DNA from: Okeania sp. SIO2C9
GTDB lineage: Bacteria; Cyanobacteriota; Cyanobacteriia; Cyanobacteriales; Microcoleaceae
Reading direction: 5' to 3'
NCBI RefSeq assembly: GCF_010672455.1
Contig: NZ_JAAHGO010000046.1
Coordinates: forward strand, 1-64,000
Length of the DNA: 64,000 nt
Of this stretch, positions 39,431 to 48,410 are shown piece by piece. The stretch's first letter is position 1, and every line of letters begins with the position of its first letter. The translations under genes and the position numbers were made by a program. The notes under the pieces are model-generated. The model did not search any database, had not been told where the DNA came from, and was given only the letters and a program-made list of their open reading frames with translations.

Positions 39431-39676
39431 ATGACTTCAAAATACTCAGACAAACCAACCACAGAAATATCAACTATTTTTTCAGAAAAGCAGTCAAAAT
39501 ATAATCATAAAACTCAAACAAAACTGAATAACATTCAAGAACCAATTACTACTGCACCCCCAGAAGTAAAGCAAATTATTGGGCGAGTATTACAACTAGA
39601 AAAAGACCGACTTTATAAAAAAACACCCCGGATAAACGATGATATTCTCAAAATTATCAAGGAAGCAGTTCAATGA
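39431..39676 (+). CDS. small Dnd-associated protein
   Basis: 81 aa, basic. The C-terminal half PEVKQIIGRVLQLEKDRLYK then PRINDDILKIIKEAV fits what I recall as the DNA modification system-associated small protein. The N-terminal half is low in complexity. Its TGA stop overlaps an ATG (ATGA at 39673) that starts a truncated copy of the following ATPase gene, showing that the two genes were originally translationally coupled. The real downstream ATPase now starts 327 bp further on because of two partial duplications. It probably acts with that ATPase. Confidence 0.65.
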   Translation: MTSKYSDKPTTEISTIFSEKQSKYNHKTQTKLNNIQEPITTAPPEVKQIIGRVLQLEKDRLYKKTPRINDDILKIIKEAVQ

Positions 39677-40002
39677 AATTAATTTCAATTATTTTGTGTA
39701 ATTTCCGTCAGTTTTACGGCAAAACACCAGAAATAATTTTGGCATCAGGGAAATGGAGTTTTTTTACTTCTTACTTCTTACTTCTTACTTCTTACTTCTT
39801 CCTTCTTCCTTAAATTAAGATGATATTCTCAAAAAAAGAAATAGCAGTTCAATGAAATTAATTTCAATTATTTTGTGTAATTTCCGTCAGTTTTACGGCA
39901 AAACACCAGAAATAATTTTGGCATCAGGGAAATGGAGTTTTCTTGCTTCTTACTTCTTCCTTAAATTAAGATGATATTCTCAAAAAAAGAAATAGCAGTT
40001 CA
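39640..40002 (+). repeat. two truncated tandem copies of the gene junction
   Basis: The sequence from GATGATATTCTCAAAA through the first 26 codons of the 40003 gene occurs three times. Truncated copies start at ATG 39673 (46 codons, stop 39811-39813) and ATG 39852 (40 codons, stop 39972-39974). After codon 26 both diverge into GGAAATGGAGTTTT plus CTTCTTA heptamers. The third occurrence is the intact gene. Confidence 0.88.
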
Positions 40003-42069
40003 ATGAAATTAATCTCAATTATCTTGTGTAACTTTCGTCAGTTTTACGGCAAAACACCAGAAATAATTCTGGCATCAGGCCAGAAAAATACAACAATAAT
40101 TCATGGCAATAATGGTGCAGGTAAAACTACCATAATGAACGCCTTTACTTGGGTACTTTATGAAAAATTTAGCGCCGCTTTTGTAGTAGAAACTCAACTG
40201 GTAAATAAACGAGCAATTACAGAAGCAAAACTTGGTAAAGCCATAGCTTGTTGGGTAGAAATTTTATTTGAACATGATAATAAACGGTATCAAGCTAAAC
40301 GTTTATCACGAGCTTATAGGAATGAAAAAAATGAAATTGAACATGGTAAAAGTGAGTTATATATGCAAATAGCTGGAGATGACGGACGTTGGTCTCCACC
40401 CCCAGAACATCCTGATGATATTATTGGTAGAATTTTGCCAGAAAGTTTACATCGATATTTCTTTTTTGACGGAGAAAGAATTGAGTATATTGTTAGAGAT
40501 GACCGGAAAAGTGAAATAGCAGAAGCAACGAAAGAATTATTAGGAATTGAAGTATTAAATCGTTCTGTTAGACATTTAGGGGAAGCAAAAAAATCCTTAG
40601 AAACTGATTTGAGATTAATTGGTAATCCTGAAACTAAAAAACTGCTGAAAGAAAAAAATCAAATTGAACAAGAAATTAACAAATTATCAAAACGCCAAAC
40701 AGAGATAGAGAAAGAATTGCAAAATCATCGAGAAGTTAAGAAAGAAATTAGTAGTCGTTTAGTGGAATTTAAAGGTGCAGAAGGATTACCCCAACAAAAA
40801 GACCAATTAAATCTCCAGGTATTATCAATCAAAGAACAAATATTACAAGCTAATCAGGGGTTAAAAAGAGCTATATCAACTCGTGGTTATATGGTTTTCT
40901 TGTCAGATGCCATAGAAAAATTCCGAGAAATTTTTGGTAATTTAAAAGAAAAAGGTGAGTTACCTATAGGAATAAAAAGACAGTTTGTACAACAATTATT
41001 AGACAAACAACGTTGTATTTGTGGAGCAGAATTAACTATAGGTTCTCTAGGGAGAAAATCAGTAGAAAAATGGATGGAAAAAGCCGAAATTGCTGATGTA
41101 GAAGAAACCGTAATTAGAATTAGTATACAGATAGATGAAATTGACAAACAAGTACTAGAGTTTTGGGATGAAGTCGATCGACAACAAGCTAATATCGAAA
41201 AATTGCGTTATCAACTTTCACGGGTTGAAAATGAATTAGAATCAGTTCATAAAAAACTACGAAATTATCCAGACGAAGATATTCAGCAGTTACAAAAACG
41301 GTTAGATGAAATAGAAATCAAGGTAGGAAACTTAAATCGAGAAACTGGCTCAAACTCTCTACAACTAGAAACTTTAAATAAAGAAATAAAAATCTTAGAT
41401 AAACAACTTGATAAACAACAAATGAATGAATTAAAACAAGTTTTAGCTCAAAGGCGAATTGCAGCTACTCAAGATGCTATCAATAGATTGATAGAAGTCC
41501 GAGGGCGTCTAGAAAAACAGTTTAGAGTTTCTTTAGAAAAACGAGTACAAGAATTATTTTCAGAAATTTCTTTTACTCCCTATATTCCTAAATTGAATGA
41601 AAATTATGAATTAACTTTAGTAGAAAATACTGGTGGAGAAGATGCTTTAGTTGCCGCTTCTACAGGAGAAAATCAAATCCTCAGTTTGGCATTTATTGGC
41701 AGTATTATTGACGAAGTACGAATCTGGAGTCAAAAAAACACTTTAATGGGACCCGATAGTAGCACTTTTCCCATAGTAATGGATTCCCCTTTTGGCAGTT
41801 TAGACGAAATTTATCGCAGACAAATTGCCAATATTATTCCTCAACTAGCAAATCAATTAGTTGTATTAGTAACTAAAACTCAATGGCGAGGAGAAGTAGC
41901 GGAAGAAATGGCTAATTATATTGGTAGAGAATATGTGCTTTCTTATAATTCTCCAAAATTAGATTGTGAAGAGGATGCTATTCAGTTAAATGGAGAATCT
42001 TATCCTTTGGTAAAACGTAGTCCGAATGAATTTGAATATACAGAAGTGCTGGAAGTAGATTATGATTAA
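40003..42069 (+). CDS. DndD/Rad50-like AAA ATPase
   Basis: 688-aa SMC-like ATPase related to DndD but distinct from the dndD at 14536. Walker A is HGNNGAGKTTIMNAF (34-48), and the DndD-like motif FFFDGERIEYIVRDD is present. A long coiled coil is interrupted near residue 330 by KQRCICGAEL, which looks like a Rad50-type zinc-hook CxC. The C-terminal ABC half has STGENQILSLAFIGS (signature) and FPIVMDSPFGSLDE (Walker B, D-loop). It follows the small Dnd-associated protein. It may be a DNA-end or modification-status sensor in the restriction arm. Two 5' fragments of it lie just upstream. Confidence 0.82.
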   Translation: MKLISIILCNFRQFYGKTPEIILASGQKNTTIIHGNNGAGKTTIMNAFTWVLYEKFSAAFVVETQLVNKRAITEAKLGKAIACWVEILFEHDNKRYQAKRLSRAYRNEKNEIEHGKSELYMQIAGDDGRWSPPPEHPDDIIGRILPESLHRYFFFDGERIEYIVRDDRKSEIAEATKELLGIEVLNRSVRHLGEAKKSLETDLRLIGNPETKKLLKEKNQIEQEINKLSKRQTEIEKELQNHREVKKEISSRLVEFKGAEGLPQQKDQLNLQVLSIKEQILQANQGLKRAISTRGYMVFLSDAIEKFREIFGNLKEKGELPIGIKRQFVQQLLDKQRCICGAELTIGSLGRKSVEKWMEKAEIADVEETVIRISIQIDEIDKQVLEFWDEVDRQQANIEKLRYQLSRVENELESVHKKLRNYPDEDIQQLQKRLDEIEIKVGNLNRETGSNSLQLETLNKEIKILDKQLDKQQMNELKQVLAQRRIAATQDAINRLIEVRGRLEKQFRVSLEKRVQELFSEISFTPYIPKLNENYELTLVENTGGEDALVAASTGENQILSLAFIGSIIDEVRIWSQKNTLMGPDSSTFPIVMDSPFGSLDEIYRRQIANIIPQLANQLVVLVTKTQWRGEVAEEMANYIGREYVLSYNSPKLDCEEDAIQLNGESYPLVKRSPNEFEYTEVLEVDYD

Positions 42070-43636
42070 ACCTCTGGCAAAAGTGTTAATTAAATCGTAA
42101 GCATTTCCTGCGGAATGCTTACATTAAATCAATTCAAGACTATGAAATAAACAATTTTATCAAAATAATATGGGTATAAAACCCCGCCTTTTAAGGCGCA
42201 ATATTTTTGGAGTCTTGCTCAAATCCCTGTTAAAAAAATAACTTCTGACTCACAGGAGTGCGCATTCCGCAAGCGAGCTGGCGTCGTCGCGGGGTCGCAC
42301 CGCTTCTGACTTCTGACTTCTGACTTCGTTAACTCCCTATTCCCTATTCCCTGACTTCTGCAAGAAGTCTTTTAAACTCTAAACAGTAGAATATATAGCA
42401 GTCTAAGGAAAAGTTAGAACATATCAAAAGTTTAAAACTCAGACAACGCAAGATTCTTCCTTCTTACTTCTTATTTCTTCCTTCTGCTATAACTATACAA
42501 TTTCACAGAAGTCATCCATCAATTGCCTAATCATGAGAAAAATTTCCTCCGGAAATACTGCGCAAACAGCTAGTTCAACAATTAATAATTAATAATTAAC
42601 AATTATCTCTCCTTGAAAAGAAGAGGATTGACGCGGAGCGTGAAAATTTTTTCTTCTCTTGGTCGATTAGATATGGCTCCGAGAACTAGCTATCCCACCC
42701 TACGGGAAGCTACGAAGATCGACCACTTTTTTCTTCTTTAAAGGAGAAGCTTTAAACCTTAATTATTCGGTAAGACAAACTCAAGACAGTCATCCTTTAA
42801 AATTGCATGAACACCTAAACTTTGATTGAAAATAATTTCAAATGATTATTTCACCTCATTAGATATAACCGAAAAATTTTGGCCTCAAGGCTCCCTTTTT
42901 AAGGGGATAAAAAAGATAATATTCAATATTTAAACCTTCTTGTTTCAGATAGATGTACTGTTAACGCAGTTCCTCCAGCAGAAAGCTAACTGATAACTGA
43001 AATGACATTATTTATGTGAATTAGTTTCGTAATATAGCACTACGGATTTAGGTTATACCATTTCTCCATGAAGTTGCACTTAATATAAAGATGAGAATAG
43101 TCAGTTTAATCAGGTCTGAGCAATAATTATTAAGCGCATTGTTACAGAGAAATGGTATTAGGACACTACTAAACCCTGTTTACGGAGCATTGACCTAGGA
43201 AAAAGCAGCGTCAGAGATTACTTTTGACTTTTGACTTTTAACTTCTAACTTGCGCGTAGCGCTATATCAACTCAAGTTTTTAAGTGGAGATATTGTGGAG
43301 TAATCTCACCCTTTTTATCCTGGATTTATACATAGATTATTCCCTTATCGCTGCCCTCGTTTGTGTAGCATGACAAACGGAAAGTCAGAAATAGGAACTC
43401 ATCAAGTCAGAAGTTTTTTCGCACGATCATTTTCGGTAATAAAATCTCTATTTTATGACGGAAAATAGGGTGACACGACCCCCGCTATAAATTTTATTTT
43501 AGCCATTGAAAATTAGTGGTGAGTAACAATCTCCCACTAATTTTAACCTCTAACTTTCCTGCGGAATACTGCGCAAACACACTTCTGATTTCTGAGTTCT
43601 TGAATATAGCTCCTCGGAAAAAGGTAAAATAGTCAA
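42070..43636. other. 1.6-kb intergenic region rich in repeats
   Basis: No gene. It holds one short copy of the CCTGCGGAATGC repeat (42102-42120), a TTCTGAC heptamer run (42303-42325), copy E of the ~200-bp dispersed element (42573-42776), a partial copy at 42868-42930, and a fragment shared with 3690 (42961). Confidence 0.6.
42573..42776 (+). repeat. dispersed ~200-bp element (copy E)
   Basis: A full-length forward copy: a TCAACAATTAATAATTAATA start, CTTGGTCGATTAGATATGG, and a CCTTAATTATTCGGTAA end. The middle hairpin arm has diverged. Confidence 0.7.
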
Positions 43637-43657
43637 ATGTTAAATAAGAGAGAAATT

Positions 43658-44122
43658 ATGATACATAATATTCAAGATATTGAAGGCATGAACTCTGTAT
43701 ATGCTAACAAATTAATAGAAGTAGGTATTACTAATGTCGCAGAACTATTAAAAAAATGTTCCTCTCTCACAGGAATAGAAGAATTAGAGCAAGCTACTAC
43801 CATTGAAAAAGACCTGATTATTCAGTGGGTAAATTTTGCTGATTTATCACAAATTAAAGGAATAGACCTGGAATATTTTTCCCTATTATCAGCTTTAGGA
43901 ATACATACAACTTCTCAGTTAAAAAATCGCTTTCCTGAAACACTCCACTCTCAGATAATGAAGCTTAACCGTCAAAAACAACTGGTACAACGCTTACCTA
44001 GTTTAAGTCTTGTTAGAAGTTGGGTTGCTCAGGCAACAAATATTCAAAGAAAAACTGCCCATAACAATGTGCCAACTACTAAATTACCATCAAAAAAATG
44101 GTCTATAGATTGGTCTGATTAA
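43658..44122 (+). CDS. DUF4332-type helix-hairpin-helix protein
   Basis: 154 aa from the ATG at 43658 (another in-frame ATG lies at 43637, but AGAGAGAAAT precedes the second). It has two tandem helix-hairpin-helix-like blocks: IEGMNSVYANKLIEVGITNV and IKGIDLEYFSLLSALGIHTT. Each has the G-x-(N/D) turn and the 'GI(x)T' ending seen in DUF4332 proteins. This fold binds DNA or mediates protein contacts. The C-terminal ~45 residues are basic. The function is not known, and no operon partners are present. Confidence 0.7.
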   Translation: MIHNIQDIEGMNSVYANKLIEVGITNVAELLKKCSSLTGIEELEQATTIEKDLIIQWVNFADLSQIKGIDLEYFSLLSALGIHTTSQLKNRFPETLHSQIMKLNRQKQLVQRLPSLSLVRSWVAQATNIQRKTAHNNVPTTKLPSKKWSIDWSD

Positions 44123-44136
44123 GAAAAAAGGTAGTG

Positions 44137-44330
44137 TTCAACAATTAATAATTAATAATTACCTCTCCTTGAAAAGAAGAGGATTGACTAATCATGAAAA
44201 ATTTTTCTCTCTTGGTCGATTGGATATGGCGAGGAGACCTCGCCATCTCTCGACCGCTTGTTTCTCCTTGTAGAGCGACAGCTTGCGGCGCAGCCAAGGA
44301 GAGGCTTTAAACCTTAATTATTCGGTAAAC
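44137..44330 (+). repeat. dispersed ~200-bp element (copy F), best-preserved hairpin
   Basis: A TTCAACAATTAATAATTAAT start, CTTGGTCGATTGGATATGG, the perfect stem ATGGCGAGG / CCTCGCCAT, then TCTCGACCGC, AAGGAGAGGCTTTAAACC and a TTAATTATTCGGTAA end. It begins 15 bp after the previous gene. Confidence 0.75.
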
Positions 44331-44449
44331 AAATAATGATTTTTGAAGTTTAACTCCTAACAATTAAAGGAATATACTACTAATATCCTGACATCTTTAG
44401 GACTACGAGAAAAAACAGCAACCCTACAGCTTAAAGTTAAAAAAAATCT

Positions 44450-45125
44450 AGCGAGAAATCCCATAAAATCTCATTGTGTGAAGCACAAAAAATCGCCTAG
44501 GTTTTTGCCTTGTATTGCTCAAATAATTGTGAGAGAATTTAAGTATAAGGGTCAACTCGCCCCTTTACTTGACTTTTTATTCAACCAAATAATATACATG
44601 AAATACTCAGCACTCACTGCCACAAATAGTCTCAAGAAATAGAGGTGATTTTTATGAGTTATCTATATAGAAGCGATCGCTCTGCTGAGAATCCCCACTA
44701 AAATCTCATTGTGTGAAGCACAAAAAATCGCCTAGGTTTTTGCCTTGTATTGCTCAAATAATTGTGATAAAGTTCTTATATTAGGAGTTGTTCGCCCCTA
44801 CACATGACTTTTTATTCAACGCCACAGATGAAATACTCAGCTTCAATTACAGGAAGTTTAAATGCCCCTATGAATTTACCTTTTTCGGTTCTTCAGTCTC
44901 ACACCATTTCTTCAAAGTAATTTCTATTAGGTATATAAAAGGGATGTAGCTACCGCACTTGCTCCGTCAACCCTCTACTGAGAATCCCCACGAAATTGTC
45001 ATTGTGTGAAGCACCAAAAAAACCTTTGGGTTTTTTGCCTTGCATTTCTCAAATAATAGTGATACAGTTCTTATGTTGGGAGTTGTTCGCCCCTACACAT
45101 GACTTTTTATTCAACAAAAAAATAG
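44450..45125 (+). repeat. three-copy ~140-bp repeat
   Basis: The segment TCATTGTGTGAAGCAC, a ...TTTTTGCCTTG segment, and GACTTTTTATTCAAC occurs at 44471, 44706 and 44999 (spacings 235 and 293). Each copy is preceded by (A)ATCCC and followed by variable DNA. It is non-coding; a 108-codon frame at 44996 runs through the third copy and the CCTTCTG microsatellite and is not credible. Confidence 0.75.
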
Positions 45126-45231
45126 TATTTCACATAAATATAAATTTTTATCATTTCCCTTATGGGTTTAATACCCCACCGTCTACACGGTGCTCAAAAT
45201 TGTTTGGGGTGAGAATCCCCATGCAATTTTC

Positions 45232-45287
45232 CCTTCTGCCTTCTGCCTTCTGCCTTCTGCCTTCTGCCTTCTGCCTTCTGCCTTCTG
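45232..45287 (+). repeat. CCTTCTG heptamer microsatellite, 8 perfect copies
   Basis: Eight exact tandem copies of CCTTCTG followed by a ninth imperfect copy. This is the longest perfect heptamer tract in the window and is expected to vary in length between isolates. Confidence 0.9.
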
Positions 45288-45350
45288 CCTTCTTCAATCG
45301 TTTTCAGTTAGAAAGAATTTAAATAACTCTCCTATGAGAAATCCAGCTAT

Positions 45351-46130
45351 TTAATTGTAATTTGATCGAGAAACATCAGACTTTTTAAACACTAAAAAAT
45401 GTTGTTGTGGTAAAAAATCATCAGTCTCTTGCCAAACCAAACCCACAGAATTCATTTCTTTTTTTACCTGTTTCTCAGTCATCTTGTGCAAACCTTTAAT
45501 CATAATCATCGGATTTTCACCCCGATATTCCAATAAAATAACCCGCCCACCAGACTTCAAAGCAGCAACTATTCCTAACATCATTTCTCGCGGATATTCA
45601 AACTCGTGGTAAGCATCAACTAACAAAGCAATATCAACAGTAGAAGAAGACAAATTAGGATTATTTACATCCCCTAAAACCGTCTCAATATTAGTAATAT
45701 TTTCCTCATTTTTAACAAAATTAATTAACTCCAACATCTCCGGTTGTATATCTACCGCAATCACCTTACCTTGAGGAATCAAAGAACTAATTCTAAAAGT
45801 AAAATAACCAGTACCAGCACCAATATCTGCCACAACATCAGTAGGTTTTAAATCAAGACGATCGATAGCACTTTGAGGATTTTCTCTATAACTTCTGCTA
45901 GGTCTTTCTAACCATGCAGCACCTTCATGACCCATAACTTTAGCTATTTCTCGACCTAGATAAAATTTCCCAAGACCTTCCGGATTATGGATAGTTTTAT
46001 ATTGATAAATTCCATCTGAAGTAGCAGCAACATTAGTTTTTATAGAACAAGCATTTAAGAGTAGACTTAGAATAAGTATACATAAAATTATACCTATATT
46101 TTTCAAAGAGTTAATGAACAGTATATTCAT
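45351..46130 (-). CDS. SAM-dependent methyltransferase with lipoprotein signal
   Basis: 259 aa. Residues 1-28 form a bacterial lipoprotein signal: hydrophobic IGIILCILILSLLL followed by the lipobox LNAC with Cys28. The mature part contains a class I methyltransferase: motif I VVADIGAGTGYFTF, motif II-like GKVIAVDIQPEML, motif III VETVLGDVN and IALLVDAYHEF. A SAM-dependent enzyme predicted outside the cytoplasm is odd, because SAM is cytosolic. The family is known in cyanobacteria and planctomycetes but its substrate is not. The gene is alone, converging with the repeat region. Confidence 0.8.
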   Translation of the reverse strand: MNILFINSLKNIGIILCILILSLLLNACSIKTNVAATSDGIYQYKTIHNPEGLGKFYLGREIAKVMGHEGAAWLERPSRSYRENPQSAIDRLDLKPTDVVADIGAGTGYFTFRISSLIPQGKVIAVDIQPEMLELINFVKNEENITNIETVLGDVNNPNLSSSTVDIALLVDAYHEFEYPREMMLGIVAALKSGGRVILLEYRGENPMIMIKGLHKMTEKQVKKEMNSVGLVWQETDDFLPQQHFLVFKKSDVSRSNYN

Positions 46131-46579
46131 AGCAAACTAGAATTAAATAACTGGAATCATACTATCATATTCCACAAGAATACTAATTAAAGCCAAAGCA
46201 AAATTTAGTTATAACTACTTTCCTTATACTTACCTGATATATCTGTTGTTAGCAGTTGTATTTAAGAGGTTAGCCTAAGAAACTCTGATTTTTAATAAAT
46301 CCTATTTCTCAAAATAAATCTCAATAATTTTTATCCTTAAACAGAGAATATTAAAGCCTAAAATAATTAATAATTAATTATTAGGTTACTTGGAGTCAAA
46401 ATGCTATATATCCAAGCACAAACACATAATTTTAAACTGAATAAATTTAGTTATACCACAAGTGATAAACAACATAAATATTCCCATCTTTACCCCTTTG
46501 GTATATATTTTGATTTGAGATACAGTAGTTTGTAGCAATTTGATAAATAAATAAAAATAGTTGAAAAAGTAATATAATT
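46131..46579. other. intergenic, nothing recognised
   Basis: AT-rich spacer upstream of both the lipoprotein methyltransferase (minus strand) and the MazG-like relic (plus strand), so both promoters must lie here. A TAATTAATAATTAATTATTA tract is at 46366. Confidence 0.4.
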
Positions 46580-46915
46580 ATGCCTCAAGAATATAATAAA
46601 TTAGTGCGTTATCGCATTCCCTAAATTATCCGTAAAAGTGGTTTAGAGTGTAAAACTATAACTCTCTCAGAAACAGAATATCGCCAAGCATTACGAAATA
46701 AACTTATTGAAAAAGCCCAAGAAACAACAACAGCAAGTAGCGCTGATTTAGCTATAGAAATAGCTGACTTATTAGAAGTAGTAGATGCTTTACTTAAAAG
46801 TTACGGTATTTCTCATAATCAAATTATACTCGAACGAGACAAAAAACGGGCAACTAAAGGAGATTTTGAGCAGAAAATCATGTTATTGTGGACAGAAGAA
46901 AATACTACTAAATAG
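46580..46915 (+). pseudogene. MazG-like / phosphoribosyl-ATP pyrophosphohydrolase-like gene with early stop
   Basis: The frame starts MPQEYNKLVRYRIP, then TAA where family members have Glu (RIPEII), then continues uninterrupted as IIRKSGLECKTITLSETEYR and ADLAIEIADLLEVVDALLKS to the TAG at 46913. The EIAD...EVVDAL block is the MazG-type metal-binding helix. A single GAA-to-TAA change explains the break. Reinitiation downstream is possible but no good start is seen. It is 12 bp upstream of the RidA-like gene, so they were an operon. Confidence 0.65.
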
Positions 46916-46927
46916 AAACCATTAAAA

Positions 46928-47320
46928 ATGTCAATAAAAAACATATCAACTAATACACCTTGGGAAACAATTGTAGGTTATTCCCGTGCAGTACAAATCG
47001 GTAATTTTATTTACGTTTCAGGCACTACTGCTACCGATAAAACAGGGAAAATTATTAGTACAGATGCTGATGAACAAAATGTACAAATTATCCAGAATAT
47101 TGAAACAGCTTTACAGACAGTCGGAGCAAGTTTAAAAGACGTACTGAGAACCAGAATTTATGTAACAAATATCAAGGAATGGGAACAAATAGGTAAGGCA
47201 CATAGTACATTATTTGGTGAAATTAAACCCGCTACTACAATGGTATAAGTAAAGCGTTTAATATCTCCAAAAATGTTAGTATAAATTGAAGCAAATGCTG
47301 ATATTTCAGAAGAAGAATAA
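46928..47320 (+). pseudogene. RidA-family gene with two late nonsense codons
   Basis: Imine deaminase family (RidA/YjgF). The first 106 residues are normal: [20 protein letters not shown] and [20 protein letters not shown] to PATTMV. Then comes TAA in place of the expected Glu (TMVEV), continuing VKRLISPKMLV, a second TAA, then IEANADISEEE and the natural stop at 47318. The last 24 codons, which complete the family's final strand, are therefore lost. Both breaks fit GAA to TAA. A 106-aa truncated product could still be made but lacks part of the trimer interface. Confidence 0.65.
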
Positions 47321-47367
47321 AGAGGTTAAATATCTACATTATATTTAATCATACTATAGATAATATT

Positions 47368-47503
47368 CAATAATTAATAATTAATTATCCCTTTTAAGGA
47401 TAGAATTTGCGAACAGGGTTTTTTTGTTTATTTCTTCTTGTAGAGCGACAGCCTGTAGTGTAGCTAAAAAGAGGATTTAAACCTTAATTATTCGGTGAAA
47501 AAT
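47368..47503 (+). repeat. dispersed element, short copy G
   Basis: Starts TTCAATAATTAATAATTAAT, contains TTGTAGAGCGACAGCC and ends CCTTAATTATTCGGTGA. It lacks the central hairpin. Confidence 0.6.
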
Positions 47504-47574
47504 TCATAGCTTTTATCTATAAATTTTGAAAATTTTACAAATCCCAAATAGATTAATATATTGAATTTTTAGTA

Positions 47575-48039
47575 ATGAATAGAATAAGAATTGCCAGAGA
47601 TAAAGCAGATTTAGTCAAAGCTTTAACCGAGTCAGAAGAAAAAACAGGTCCTTTTAAAACTTATGCTGATGTAATGGTATTTGCCGCATCTTTAGCAATT
47701 AAGAAAAACCACCGAGTTCCACTAACAGAAATTTCTCAAAGAGAACCAGGTCCAATTAGTATAGAAGTGTTTTGGTCTAGGGGATATGAAAATATTATTA
47801 AATTAATCGCGATCGCCGACACAAAAGATACACAAATTCTCTCTCCAACAAATGAAGAAATAGAAGAAAATTACATTAAAATATTTGAAGAATATGCCAA
47901 TGGAGGGTTAGAAATATTACGAGATGAAATGCGGGGTGCAGTAGATTATTCAGAACGACTTTTATTAGTCTTAATTTCCCAGAGATATCAAAAATCTCAG
48001 CCAGAAGCAGAATTTGATTTAACTAAATTTTTGAAATAA
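47575..48039 (+). CDS. dnd system-associated protein 4
   Basis: 154 aa. The sequence RIRIARDKADLVKALTESEE then TGPFKTYADVMVFAASLA and the C-terminal RDEMRGAVDYSERLLLVLIS match what I recall as the dnd-associated protein 4 family (TIGR04062-like), found next to DNA phosphorothioation loci. The role is unknown; it is mostly helical with no membrane segment or nuclease motif. It lies 5.5 kb downstream of the DndD/Rad50-like gene and 14 kb from the helicase, on the same strand as both, and marks the far edge of the Dnd island. The call is by memory of the family. Confidence 0.72.
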   Translation: MNRIRIARDKADLVKALTESEEKTGPFKTYADVMVFAASLAIKKNHRVPLTEISQREPGPISIEVFWSRGYENIIKLIAIADTKDTQILSPTNEEIEENYIKIFEEYANGGLEILRDEMRGAVDYSERLLLVLISQRYQKSQPEAEFDLTKFLK

Positions 48040-48410
48040 ATAAAAAAACCTCACTGGCAAACCCAACTGAGACCCTTAATCACAATAATTTTTAACATCT
48101 ATCTAGCTACTTAATATTAATGTTATCTTTTCTCAGCCTGAATTATCATCAAATCAAATAATATCATGTCCGGATAATAGCGTGATAAAAAAACTTTCTC
48201 CTTCTCCTCATCTTTCTTCTTCTTTCTTCCCTCCTGACTCGGTCATCCTTCATCGTTTATTTATAACTGTTCAACCGAAGATGATATAACTCTTTTTTGA
48301 CTTTTGACTTTTGACTTTTAATTTTTAACTTTTGACTTATAGTTTAGGTGCGCCCATACAGGTATGATGACGATATTGAGCATCAAAAAGGGAACGCAAA
48401 TTAAAGAATC
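48040..48410. other. upstream region of glgA
   Basis: About 370 bp with no gene. It carries TTTTGACTTTTGACTTTTGA heptamers (48293-48340). The glgA promoter should lie in the last 100 bp; no classic box stands out. Confidence 0.4.

Noticed and set aside
40003-42069. Calling this a second bona fide dndD
   Set aside because: It shares the ATPase plan but has a CxC hook and a different small partner; safer as DndD/Rad50-like.
44996-45322. 108-codon frame with LPSAFCL repeats
   Set aside because: The repeated peptide is just the CCTTCTG microsatellite translated; the rest overlaps a non-coding three-copy repeat.
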